This document shows, piece by piece, positions 9,309 through 19,200 of a stretch of DNA of 64,000 nt. Below the pieces are notes generated by a model that was not told the DNA's origin, searched no databases, and worked only from the letters and a program-made list of their open reading frames with translations. Every line of letters starts with the position of its first letter. Position 1 is the first letter of the stretch. The stretch comes from CAIOZA01 sp964464375. Lineage in GTDB: Bacteria > Bacteroidota > Ignavibacteria > Kapaibacteriales > UBA2268. Location: the NCBI GenBank assembly GCA_964464375.1, contig CAYXFU010000002.1, positions 62,001 through 126,000 on the forward strand, given 5' to 3'. The translations under genes and the position numbers were made by a program.

Positions 9309-11510
9309 TTGTTTTCAGACGATACATATAACGATGGACACCATCTTGGTCAAAACCTAACTGCTGATCTGGAAAATCTATTATTGAACTGCCGTAAAAA
9401 TTTCCAGGGATCATTTGATGAAGATATGGTCCGTAAAGCATTTCTATGGTGCACAAATACACATAAGAACCAAGTACGTAAGTCCGGAGATCCATACTAT
9501 ACTCATCCTTTAAATGTGGCTCAGATAATAGCAATGGAAATGCCATTGGATGATATCTCTATTGCTGCAGCCCTATTGCATGAAATTACGCGTCACGGTG
9601 GTCCATATACGTTAAGAGATCTACATTCTGAATTTGGCCAGACTGTGGCTGAAATAGTTGAAGGCGTACAGAAGATTCATCATGTTGAAACTTATAATAT
9701 TGAAGAACTGGATAACTACCGCAGGCTTTTATTGTCCTTATTCAAAGATGTGAGAATAATATTAATAAAACTTGCCGATAGACTACATAACATGAGAACA
9801 CTGGATTATCTTGATCCTGAAAGACAAAGGAAGATGAGTAACGAAACACTCGAAATATACTCTCCTTTTGCTCATCGATTCGGTCTTGGAAATATAAAGT
9901 GGGAGCTTGAAGATTTAGCATTCAAACATCTTAATTACGATGCCTACAAACGCATCAGAGAAGCTATTCAGCTAACAAGGAAGGAACGAGAGGAATATCT
10001 TAACAAGTTTATTCTTCCTGTGAAAGAGAAGCTCAATAATGACCCTATGATAATTGCATTAAAAACATCTTATGAAATTAAAGGCAGACCAAAGCATATC
10101 TATTCGATCTATAATAAAACAATAATACGTGAAAAACCCCTCGAGGAACTCTACGATCTGTTTGCAGTTAGGATTATTCTTGATACAGACTATGATCATC
10201 TTTGCTTTTTGGTATTTGGTATAATATCTGAGTTGTACCAGATGGTTCCTGGTACATTCAAGAATTATATATCTAGCCCAAAGAAAAACGGTTATCAATC
10301 CATACATTCAGCTTTTTTTGGAAGTGATGGTAAGCCAGTTGAAGTGCAAATCCGGACTAGAGCCATGCATCTGGTCTCTGAAAAGGGAGTTGCTGCTCAT
10401 TTCAATTATAAACCAGGATTTTTGCCAGCTGGTTCAGTAATTCAGGATGACAATATTGAAGAATGGCTCGATCAAGTAAGAACCATATTTGAAACTTTAG
10501 GTGATGAAGCACCTGAGACTCTGATAGAAAACGTCAGAAGAACATTGCTTTTCGACGAAATTTATGTTTTTACCCCTTTAAATGAACTAAGGTCGTTTCC
10601 TAAGGATGCTACAGCCCTTGATTTTGCCTTTGCCATACATACTGATATTGGTCAGCATTGCATTGGTGCTAAAGTTAACGGACGAATTGTACCACTTGAT
10701 TGTAAATTACAAAGTGGTGATGTAATAGAAATACTTACATCACAAAACCAACTTCCTTCTAAGGATTGGCTTCAATTTGTTGTAACTCAGAAATCGAGAA
10801 ATGCAATTCAAAAATACCTTAAAGAGACGATGAAGGAAGACATTTCAAAAGGCGAAGCAATCTTCTTAGAAATACTAAAGAAATTTAATTTGGACTTAAA
10901 TACAACTGAGATTCAAACATTGCTCGATCATTTTCATACAGGTTCAATCGATGAGCTTTACATTGCATTAAACGAGGAGTTCCTCGATTCCGATCATCTT
11001 ATATCTGTAATAAGCGAAACTTTTGTTCTTCCTAAATTATCGCAAAATTTTACTCAGGGAATGCATCATGAAATTGAAAATCATAAAATAAATCTCCCAA
11101 TAAAAATGGCTCCTTGTTGTTATCCATTACCAGGTGACCAGATAATTGGCCAGATAGTTCCTGGTACAGAAATCATAGTGCACCGCAGAATGTGCAACCG
11201 CTCGATAGAAATGATAAGCTCAAAAACATTTGCTACAATGAGACTAGATTGGAGTAAAATTGATCGTAAAACATTTACTGCCAAGATAGCTCTAAAGGGA
11301 GCTGACGATAATTCAATCAATCAAAATGTGACAAATATCGTATTGATGATGAAGAATGTACAGATTCAAGGATTCAAGTTTTCTAACAACAATGATGAGT
11401 TCACTGGGTATCTTACTATCAGCTTTAAGAATATGCCGGATTACCTCGATCTTTTTGAAAAATTAAAGCAAATTGATGGAATAAAAGTAGTGGATAGATA
11501 TGTAGAATAA
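9309..11510 (+). CDS. rel: RelA/SpoT homologue with degenerate hydrolase site
   Basis: Long RSH protein (733 residues) that controls the alarmone (p)ppGpp. Domain order is HD hydrolase (about 30-200), synthetase (about 240-370), TGS (about 407-468), the conserved-Cys region with APCCYP (Cys603, Cys604) and a C-terminal ACT domain. Synthetase motifs look intact: GRPKHIYSIYNK at about 259, LYDLFAVRII, KKNGYQSIH and EVQIRT. The hydrolase keeps the first His (YYTHP) and LADRLHNMRTL, but the usual HDxxED segment reads HEITRH (residues 91-96). Asp is replaced by Glu, and the catalytic Glu-Asp pair by Arg-His. The RxKD loop is also altered (GTFKNY). I infer synthetase activity with weak or no hydrolysis. 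The TTG start follows GGAAAAA; a later start is possible. nuoJK follows after 74 bp. Confidence 0.9.
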   Translation: MFSDDTYNDGHHLGQNLTADLENLLLNCRKNFQGSFDEDMVRKAFLWCTNTHKNQVRKSGDPYYTHPLNVAQIIAMEMPLDDISIAAALLHEITRHGGPYTLRDLHSEFGQTVAEIVEGVQKIHHVETYNIEELDNYRRLLLSLFKDVRIILIKLADRLHNMRTLDYLDPERQRKMSNETLEIYSPFAHRFGLGNIKWELEDLAFKHLNYDAYKRIREAIQLTRKEREEYLNKFILPVKEKLNNDPMIIALKTSYEIKGRPKHIYSIYNKTIIREKPLEELYDLFAVRIILDTDYDHLCFLVFGIISELYQMVPGTFKNYISSPKKNGYQSIHSAFFGSDGKPVEVQIRTRAMHLVSEKGVAAHFNYKPGFLPAGSVIQDDNIEEWLDQVRTIFETLGDEAPETLIENVRRTLLFDEIYVFTPLNELRSFPKDATALDFAFAIHTDIGQHCIGAKVNGRIVPLDCKLQSGDVIEILTSQNQLPSKDWLQFVVTQKSRNAIQKYLKETMKEDISKGEAIFLEILKKFNLDLNTTEIQTLLDHFHTGSIDELYIALNEEFLDSDHLISVISETFVLPKLSQNFTQGMHHEIENHKINLPIKMAPCCYPLPGDQIIGQIVPGTEIIVHRRMCNRSIEMISSKTFATMRLDWSKIDRKTFTAKIALKGADDNSINQNVTNIVLMMKNVQIQGFKFSNNNDEFTGYLTISFKNMPDYLDLFEKLKQIDGIKVVDRYVE

Positions 11511-11584
11511 TATTTTGATTGTCTCTATGAGAAAAAATGTTTATTTTTGAAGAATAGTTTATTAAAACATTATAGAAAAAAGCT

Positions 11585-12085
11585 GTGAGTTTAGAATTCA
11601 TTTTGTTTATAGTGCTTGGTGTATTGGGTATAGCAAGCGGGTTGGTAACAATCACATCCAAAAATCCAGTAGTTTCGGCAATGGCTCTCGTATTCCATTT
11701 CTTTATGCTTGCTGGTCTTTATCTTAATATGCACGCACAATTTCTTGCTGTACTTCAGGTACTTGTATATGCAGGTGCTATTATGGTGCTGGTAATATTT
11801 GTGATCATGCTTTTAAATCTTGGTGATGAGGAAAAACTTAAAGAAAAATTAAGCATAAAAACATTTATTGCTGTTCTATTCGGATTAGTGCTATTAATCC
11901 AATTCGTGGTACTTTTCCTTACTACTTCAAGTACTTCTAGATTAAAGGAAAGCAATATTGGATCAGTCGAGATGATAGGTAATGAGCTCTTTACTAATTA
12001 TTTATTCCCATTTGAAGCGATTTCACTTCTCCTTTTAGCCGCTATAATTGGATCGGTTATATTAGCAAAAAGAAAAGTTGATTAA
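11585..12085 (+). CDS. nuoJ: NADH-quinone oxidoreductase subunit J
   Basis: Membrane-arm subunit of respiratory complex I. The 166-residue protein begins at GTG and has five predicted hydrophobic helices. It has the typical NuoJ segment around NPVVSAMALVFHFFMLAGLY and the third helix LQVLVYAGAIMVLVIFVIML, which in this family contains the pi-bulge region. It is followed 33 bp later by nuoK. The remaining complex I genes are not here: nuoGHI lies at 53.7-57.1 kb and the others are outside the window. Confidence 0.93.
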   Translation: MSLEFILFIVLGVLGIASGLVTITSKNPVVSAMALVFHFFMLAGLYLNMHAQFLAVLQVLVYAGAIMVLVIFVIMLLNLGDEEKLKEKLSIKTFIAVLFGLVLLIQFVVLFLTTSSTSRLKESNIGSVEMIGNELFTNYLFPFEAISLLLLAAIIGSVILAKRKVD

Positions 12086-12118
12086 TATTATTTTGAAAAT
12101 TATTAAAAGATATTTGAT

Positions 12119-12430
12119 ATGCAAGAATCAGTTCCATTAAATTATTATTTAATACTATCTGCAATCTTCTTTGTGATGGGAGCGGTAGGTGTCCTAACCC
12201 GCAGAAATGCCATTATAATCTTTATGTCTATCGAGATGATGCTCAATGCAGTAAATCTAACTTTTGTATCATTTTCTTCATTCAATTCTGATCCGGCTGG
12301 TCAGATATTTGTCTTTTTTGTGATGGCTGTTGCCGCCGCAGAAGCAGCGATTGGATTAGCAATTGTGTTGGCTCTTTATCGAAATCAACAAACCGTATAT
12401 GTTGATAAGGTCAATCTGATGAAATGGTAG
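12119..12430 (+). CDS. nuoK: NADH-quinone oxidoreductase subunit K
   Basis: 103-residue, three-helix complex I subunit (MrpC-like). The conserved buried acidic residues that take part in proton transfer are visible in the second and third helices: Glu in [13 protein letters not shown] and Glu in [14 protein letters not shown]. The helix 1 end GVLTRRNAI is also typical. It ends a nuoJK pair, followed by a 12-bp hairpin terminator at 12546-12573. Confidence 0.95.
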   Translation: MQESVPLNYYLILSAIFFVMGAVGVLTRRNAIIIFMSIEMMLNAVNLTFVSFSSFNSDPAGQIFVFFVMAVAAAEAAIGLAIVLALYRNQQTVYVDKVNLMKW

Positions 12431-12545
12431 AGTGAGATATAAAAGGATATATTGATTCTAATTACTTATTATAAATAAATAAATTGACTCATTGTTTTTC
12501 CTCACCAGAAAAATCCAATGTAGTTAATAATATAACTTTAAAAAT

Positions 12546-12573
12546 GAAGAAGCCGTCTATTGACGGCTTCTTC
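12546..12573. terminator. Bidirectional hairpin terminator between nuoK and the NlpC/P60 gene
   Basis: A perfect 12-bp stem (GAAGAAGCCGTC / GACGGCTTCTTC) with a 4-base loop TATT lies between the convergent nuoK and NlpC/P60 genes. No long T-run follows on either strand, so strength is less certain than pairing suggests. Confidence 0.8.
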
Positions 12574-12613
12574 ATTATAAAAAAATCAACAAATATTTCA
12601 AAAGGTCAAATCA

Positions 12614-13447
12614 TTATCTTGATGCCTTGTCGTTGTCACCTACTGAAATTCTCTTTGCTCCAATGAATCTTTTGTCATAATATGTACTTTCTAATGAGGA
12701 TACTGTGACCCCATATCTTGAACTAGCATGAGCAAATAGATTATCACCTAGGTAAATACCAACATGCGAGATATATGCGTGTCTTCTCGTATGAAAGAAA
12801 ATTAAATCTCCAAACTGAAGGTCAGATCTTTTAATAACCTTACCTACTGTAAATTGTTCTCTTGCTGTACGTGGTAGATGAATACCAGATGATTCCTTGA
12901 ACATAGTAAGTACGAAAGCTGAACAATCAATAGCTCTGTCTGATGTACCTCCAAAATGATAAGGAGTTCCTAACCAATTTGTTATATTGTCAAATAATCC
13001 TTTTTTATCAACACCACCAGCTGTTGTATTGTCCTGCTCTGTTACACCTTCAATGTATGCTAGATAGATATCTTTGACACGGTCCACATCAATAACAACA
13101 TCATCTTCGAGAGCTAATTCATTTAAATCTTCACCTTCATCATAAACTGCTTCTTGTGTTACTACCCCATTTGAAGCAATATCCCCGCCACCATAAGCTA
13201 GTTTAGATAGCTCATCTGAGTTTTCTATAGTAGCCAACGCCAAGTTGCGGTTTTTCTGAATATCATAATGACGAGCAACTTTTTTAGACTTCTTTGATTT
13301 TTTTGAACTTTTCTTTATTGTTTTTGAATGTGAGGATTTCTTACCTGAGGCGGATACTAGATCTGACGGGCTAATAAAAATTAATCCCGGAACTATAATC
13401 ATGATAGTTACTAATATTCTGAGTCTTTTGGTAATTATATTCTGCAT
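12614..13447 (-). CDS. Secreted NlpC/P60 peptidoglycan endopeptidase
   Basis: Predicted gamma-D-glutamyl-type cell-wall peptidase. The 277-residue form has a signal peptide (about 1-33), a Lys/Ser-rich linker (about 34-60), a low-similarity middle and a C-terminal NlpC/P60 domain. The catalytic Cys175 lies in AIDCSAFV, His228 in ISHVGIY and the third polar residue His240 in LFAHASS. I chose the ATG at 13447 because a GGGAGA Shine-Dalgarno sits 6-10 bases upstream of it; an in-frame ATG at 13480 would add 11 charged residues and place that site inside the gene. A 6-bp hairpin (13468-13484) lies in its leader. Confidence 0.9.
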   Translation of the reverse strand: MQNIITKRLRILVTIMIIVPGLIFISPSDLVSASGKKSSHSKTIKKSSKKSKKSKKVARHYDIQKNRNLALATIENSDELSKLAYGGGDIASNGVVTQEAVYDEGEDLNELALEDDVVIDVDRVKDIYLAYIEGVTEQDNTTAGGVDKKGLFDNITNWLGTPYHFGGTSDRAIDCSAFVLTMFKESSGIHLPRTAREQFTVGKVIKRSDLQFGDLIFFHTRRHAYISHVGIYLGDNLFAHASSRYGVTVSSLESTYYDKRFIGAKRISVGDNDKASR

Positions 13448-14256
13448 TCTTGTCTCCCTTGTTTTGCACACTTTTCTCAAGTGTAACGGTCTACCCGTAT
13501 GAAGTAAAATAGATACCCGAAATTTAAGTGTGATGATGAGTCTGATTTGTTCGTGTCTTTTTTTTACCGTAGTTTAATTTAAGTCAAATAACCAAAATCT
13601 AAACTGTAACTTTCATCATCTAAAAACATTATTATTACTATTGTCATTTTTTACAAAGGCAAGAAACAAAATTCTGATAGAGTAAAAAAACTTTTTATCA
13701 ATTATGAACATATTTTAATAATCAATTCATATTCATATTCAATTCATAAACTATCATATTCGAATTAGGAATATTCATATAGCTGTAACGGCAGGCAAAT
13801 CAATACGATACGATGAATTTCGATGTTAAATATAATTCAATTTCTAAATTTTAGGTGTAGCCAAGAATATAGTAGTTCATTTTGAATTCATACAAATTCA
13901 TTTTTCTAAAGAGGAAAGTGTGTAATATTTTGAACACTTTTTAGAAAAATAATTCTTCAATTTTAAAAATGTCAGGTTTTTCAGCCTTACAATCCTTAAT
14001 TATTTTTACTGCTTTGAGAGTTAGATTGATTTATTCAAAAAAAAATAAAATAAATAATTGTAAATTGAGTCAAATCAAAACTTAGGATATTTAAGATGAA
14101 TCAAGCTATTTCATCAAATATAATGATGAAAACCCAAATCAAAAAAATAATTTTAAGTTTAAGAAAATTAAGCACATTTATTGATATATTTTATCGAAGT
14201 CCTAATACTAGGCAAATTTAGAGGTATTTTATTAAATTATTTTTTAGGATAATCTA
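13448..14256. other. 809-bp gap between divergent NlpC/P60 and speA genes
   Basis: Very AT-rich stretch with no convincing reading frame. It holds the leader of the leftward NlpC/P60 gene, including a 6-bp hairpin at 13468-13484, and a long hairpin at 13900-13950 described separately. A short run of ATTCATATTCATATTC-type direct repeats lies near 13728-13745. It must contain promoters for both flanking genes, but none matched a consensus clearly. Confidence 0.6.
13900..13950. repeat. Long imperfect hairpin in the speA upstream gap
   Basis: Outer arms ATTTTTCTAA (13900-13909) and TTAGAAAAAT (13941-13950) pair perfectly over 10 bp. Inner arms AAAGTGT (13915-13921) and ACACTTT (13934-13940) pair over 7 bp. 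A 5-base bulge AGAGG lies on the left arm and the loop is 12 bases. It is about 300 bp upstream of speA and 450 bp from the NlpC gene start, so it is too far from either to be their terminator. Confidence 0.65.
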
Positions 14257-16149
14257 ATGCGTAAATGGAGAATTGAAGATTCAATTGAATTGTATAGCAT
14301 CCATGGATGGGGACAGGATTACTTTTCAATTAATGAAAAAGGTAATGCTGTTGTTACTCCAACTAAAAACAAAGAAGTAAAAATTGATTTAAAAGAGATA
14401 ATTGATGAGCTTGGAATTCGTGATGTATCTACGCCTGTACTGCTTAGATTTCCTGATATTCTTGATGATAGAATAGAAACCATCAACAGTTGCTTTAAAA
14501 AAGCATCTGAAGAATATAAATTCAATGGCACTTATTATAATATTTATCCTATCAAAGTCAATCAAATGAGACCTGTCGTTGAAGAAATTATGCGATACGG
14601 TAAAAAATTTAATATCGGCTTAGAAGCTGGTTCAAAACCTGAACTTCATGCAGTACTAGCTATTACATCCAATCCTGAAGCTCTGATTGTTTGTAATGGG
14701 TATAAGGATGAGGATTATATTGAATTAGCATTATTGGCACAGAAAATGGGAAAAAAGATATTCCTTGTCGCGGAAAAACTTAATGAATTAAAACTGATAA
14801 TAAAAATTGCAAAACGCTTAAAGTTAAGGCCAAATATTGGAATCCGTATCAAATTATCAACTTCTGGTAGTGGTAAGTGGGAAGATTCAGGTGGAGATCA
14901 AAGTAAATTTGGATTGAATGCCAGCGAGCTTTTAGAGGCAATCGAGATTACTGAAAATGCCAAAATGATGGATTGCGTTAAGCTGATCCATTTTCACCTT
15001 GGTAGCCAAATCACTAAAATTAGAAAAATTAAAAATGCATTACGTGAGTGTTCTCAATTCTATGCTCAAATCAAGAAAATGGGTTGTGATGTTCAATTCG
15101 TTGATATTGGAGGCGGATTGGGTGTTGATTATGATGGAAGCAGAACATTTAGCCCAAGCAGTATAAACTACACTATTCAAGAGTATGCCAATGATGCCGT
15201 TTATATGCTCAAAGAAGCGTGTGACAAGCACAATCTTCCACATCCTAATATTATATCCGAAAGCGGTAGGTCATTGACAGCACATCATTCTATTCTTGTA
15301 TTTGATATTCTTGAAACTACAACTACTCCTAAATGGGATTATGATCAGGTTATCGGTGAGGATGATAATGAAATTGTAAAAGAATTATTCTCATTGCTTG
15401 ATAAATTATCACCAACAAATATGATGGAATCTTGGCATGACTCTCAGCAGATAAGAGAGGATGCATTAGATTTATTCAGTTTGGGGATGATCGACTTAAA
15501 AACAAGAGCTCTTGCTGAAAGATTATTCTGGTCTATAGCAGATGAAGTACTAGGATATAGTATTGAGCTGAAACATCAGCCTGAGGAATTTCGTAATCTA
15601 GCAAGAATGCTTGCGGATAAATATTTTTGTAATTTCTCACTTTTTCAGTCATTACCAGATTCATGGGCTATTGATCAGATTTTTCCAATAATGCCTATAC
15701 ACAAATTAGATGATCGTCCGACAAGAGTAGCAACTCTTCATGACATCACATGTGATTCTGATGGGAAAATTGATAATTTCATTGGTGTAAGAAATTTTGC
15801 TCAATATCTTCCGGTTCATGATTTCAAACAGTCTGAGCCATATTATCTCGGAGTTTTCCTAGTGGGTGCTTATCAGGAAATACTTGGTGATTTACACAAT
15901 CTTTTTGGTGATACAAATGCTGTTCATATTGTAGTCAAAGATGAAGAATATGAAATCAAGCAGATTATCGATGGAGAAACTATAGCTGAAGTACTGGATT
16001 ATGTTCAGTTCGATGCAAAGAAACTTGTAAGGACGATGGAAACCTGGGTTACAGCAGCCGTAAAAGCAGGAAAGATATCACCTGAAGAAGGCAAAGAGTT
16101 CTTATCGAATTACAGATCGGGTCTTTATGGATATACTTATCTTGAATAA
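14257..16149 (+). CDS. speA: Biosynthetic arginine decarboxylase
   Basis: PLP enzyme that converts arginine to agmatine, the first step of the agmatine route to putrescine and spermidine. The 630-residue length fits the SpeA family. The N-terminal alanine-racemase-like barrel carries the PLP lysine K100 in YPIKVNQ, then LIHFHLGSQI, GGGLGVDYDG and SGRSLTAHH. A helical insertion and a beta-rich C-terminal region follow. No agmatinase or agmatine deiminase gene is nearby. The gene stands alone after the long upstream gap and ends at a shared hairpin terminator. Confidence 0.95.
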   Translation: MRKWRIEDSIELYSIHGWGQDYFSINEKGNAVVTPTKNKEVKIDLKEIIDELGIRDVSTPVLLRFPDILDDRIETINSCFKKASEEYKFNGTYYNIYPIKVNQMRPVVEEIMRYGKKFNIGLEAGSKPELHAVLAITSNPEALIVCNGYKDEDYIELALLAQKMGKKIFLVAEKLNELKLIIKIAKRLKLRPNIGIRIKLSTSGSGKWEDSGGDQSKFGLNASELLEAIEITENAKMMDCVKLIHFHLGSQITKIRKIKNALRECSQFYAQIKKMGCDVQFVDIGGGLGVDYDGSRTFSPSSINYTIQEYANDAVYMLKEACDKHNLPHPNIISESGRSLTAHHSILVFDILETTTTPKWDYDQVIGEDDNEIVKELFSLLDKLSPTNMMESWHDSQQIREDALDLFSLGMIDLKTRALAERLFWSIADEVLGYSIELKHQPEEFRNLARMLADKYFCNFSLFQSLPDSWAIDQIFPIMPIHKLDDRPTRVATLHDITCDSDGKIDNFIGVRNFAQYLPVHDFKQSEPYYLGVFLVGAYQEILGDLHNLFGDTNAVHIVVKDEEYEIKQIIDGETIAEVLDYVQFDAKKLVRTMETWVTAAVKAGKISPEEGKEFLSNYRSGLYGYTYLE

Positions 16150-16170
16150 TGCTCTGTAAAATATTTAACA

Positions 16171-16204
16171 AAAAGGCTCTGAATTGTTAAACTCAGAGCC
16201 TTTT
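16171..16204. terminator. Bidirectional terminator between speA and the PNGase F-like gene
   Basis: A 12-bp perfect stem (AAAAGGCTCTGA / TCAGAGCCTTTT) around a 10-base loop. It has A and T runs on the outer ends, so it can act for both convergent genes. Confidence 0.9.
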
Positions 16205-16220
16205 CGATTTTAAATCAAGC

Positions 16221-19200
16221 TTACTTTTTAATGAATTTCCTGGTTATATCATATTGTCCATTGCTTATTCTTACAAAATATGCACCAGCCGATAGAGAAG
16301 ATGAATTTATATTATATGAATAATCTAAAGTTGAATTGATTCTTTCACTTAGAATTTCAGTACCATTCAAATCAAAAACTTGAAAGCGAGAAAGACCAAG
16401 TTCAAAATTAATCTTGATTGTTACATCCTTCTCGGTTGGATTTGGGAAGATTGAAACAAAATATTCAAAATCCTGTTCAGGGATAAATGTTATATCACCA
16501 AGATTAAATGAGTATGAAATGCCCTTTCCAAAGTCAGGGTTGAATGCTTTAAGCGGTTTTGACTTAGGATCCAGGATTCTGATAAAACCTGATCCTTGCT
16601 CTGTATATGCCCAATAAGAAAGCCCCATATTGTTAGCATCCAATAACTGAAGAGTATAGCAACCTTTTGGGAGATTCAAAGTGTCAAGGTAGTTTGTTTC
16701 AGAAAGTAAATCTGTTTTAGAGAAAACCACTTTGTCATTAATATCTAATACCTGATAAGTGTAATCAGCGGGACGTCTGTTAGTCTGATAATTTAAAATA
16801 ATAGTTTCAGGGTATAAATCAGGTAAATTGAAAAATGTCCAGAACTTATTTGTTTCAGGATTGTCATCCATTTTGGAATCCTCCAACCAAGCTTCCAATT
16901 CGAATTTTTTGTTGGCATCACCTATCCAAAAACTACTACCTGGAATCGGAAGACTGATTGTTGACTTTTCCAGTGATTGAAGTTCGCCATTCCAATTGTA
17001 AACAAATTCCTGTCCACCGGATACTTTGTATTTGAATCTTATTGAATTGACGGTTTCTTTTCCATTATTTCTGATTTCAACCATAGGGTTAGAACATATT
17101 GGATTTTTTCTGGAATAATAGGGCTCCTTATTCGGTGTAATAACTTGATTAATTTCGATATCTTTGTTGAATTTTAAGTCAGAATATTCAATCAGATCCA
17201 TTGCTACTACATAATTACCACTTCCCATTCCCAGATTATTTGCAGGTACTTTTGTGATGTCATAGTCAAGTTTAACAGAGCTTCCTGTGATATTTTTAGT
17301 TATTTCAATTTCATGATCTCTTACTAAATCACCCGGGCACCAGCCTTCTCTTGAACCTGGCCAAGTTCCACCCTGAGGATAAACAGGATTTAGAGCGCAT
17401 TCATCATTGAGGAAAATATGCCATGTCGACACAGTATTATCATTAACTAAAAAAGAGTGTGTGTTATCTTTCCATTCACAGCAGTGAGGATAGTTTCCAT
17501 CGTTGCTTTGATGACCATGACCTGTCAATCTGGTTTTAACTTTAAATTGCTTTGCATTTACGAGTAGTGGAATATTAATTGCTGACAACACTTTATCATC
17601 TGATAAATCTTTATACGAATAGGATGCAAATCCTCCCCAAATTCGATCAATCCGTAGAACATCCCTTGGCGTGGTTCCCTTGATAAAAAGGAATTTCAGA
17701 TCTATCAATTCCTGCTGATTGCCTGCAGAAAGATCTACGTTTCCTTGTAGTAAAGGAGCGTAGTCAGTTACATCATAAGCCCATGTAAAGCCTGTTGGAC
17801 CTAGATCCAAGTTAATACCATAAGGTGTGATAAATCTTCCTATTTCATATTGATCAGTTAATTCAAATGGGGGATTATAGAATTTCAACTTATAATTTTT
17901 CAGTTTATTTTCTGTAGTAATTAAAGTAGAATCGATAATCTTACCTTCAGTATCATATTTGTATGTATAACCTGATTTCCAAACATATTGAACATTATCA
18001 GGGACAACCCCATTGCCTTGAACCTTATACGTGATAATTGAAATGGGAGGGTTTGTGATGTCATAATTAATAATTATTGAATCTACCTGGGAGTTATAGT
18101 TACCTCTCAAAAATTGCAGAGTAGGTACATTGGCTGTCTCAGTAGCATTCATTGATACATTCTCCGGCAACATGGATTCCCATTGTGGACAACCAAAGAG
18201 TTTAGCCGGATATTTACCTGTTTTAGATTCATCTCTTAATGTGGTTGATTTATCGAGATCCATATCATAATTGGCTACAAGATTATTGTAATTTGGATGA
18301 GAAGAATTAATCTTCTGATCGAACCAGTTTGTAATTGTAGCGGCATCTAAAGCTTCATTCCACACACGAATCTCATTTAATGCACCCTTCATCGAAGCAT
18401 TAGAATTAGAAACATCGGTCAAGTTGAATGATTCAATAGTTCCGATAGTATTTGCAGGAATATTATCTGTATAAGTTAGACCTCTCAATTCACCATTAAT
18501 ATATAATTTAATTCTATCAGAATTCTTCACTTGATTTCCATCATAAACAAAAGCAATATGAGTCCATTCGTTTAAAGATATTGCCGAAAGGGCATTAGCG
18601 TGAGTATTATTGGCATTCCGGACAATGCAGTAAATTTGTCCAACTTTATCTCCTAATTCAATATGAGTTGAATTTGTGCCAAAAACTCTGTTCCAGTTTT
18701 CCCATTGATCTACTCGAATCCATCCTTCCAAAGTAAATTTCTGTGCATTGGCTAATTCAGACATTTTCCCACATTCTACAAAATCATTGATTCCATCGAA
18801 TTGTAAATAGCTATCAGTGGCATTTGTGATAAATGCTTTGGTCGAAGGTCTTCCCATCAAAATTGGTGCTGTGCCTGACTTTAGCTCGAAACTAATGTCG
18901 ATAATAAGATTAGACATACCAGTCCAATTAAATGATTTCATTAGGTCAAAGTCATTCCATCCTGAATTGAGATTTCTTGTTTCCACCTGGTAAACAGTTG
19001 TGAATGAAGAATTAACGAAACTGAGGAGATTTCCTGCTGGAGCATTTCTGATTTTAATTGTAAAATTTTTAAGCGTTCCACCAGCATCTTTGGCAAAAAT
19101 TTTGATTCTGTCCATATTCCCTTTTGTGAAACCAAATGCTTTCAAATCTTTGGAACTTATAACAAATTGCGTCCTATAGAATGGAGATCCTGTATTTAAT

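Noticed and set aside
12484..12666. Possible 60-residue rightward frame after nuoK
   Set aside because: It runs through the 12-bp terminator hairpin and into the antisense end of the NlpC/P60 gene; composition is not protein-like.
13448..13620. c-di-AMP (ydaO-type) riboswitch in the leader of the NlpC/P60 gene
   Set aside because: Only a 6-bp hairpin and an imperfect CGGGTA repeat are visible; the conserved riboswitch core is absent.
13728..13760. Short ATTCATATTC direct repeats as a CRISPR or origin-like array
   Set aside because: Units are too short and irregular, there are no spacers or cas genes, and no DnaA-box cluster.
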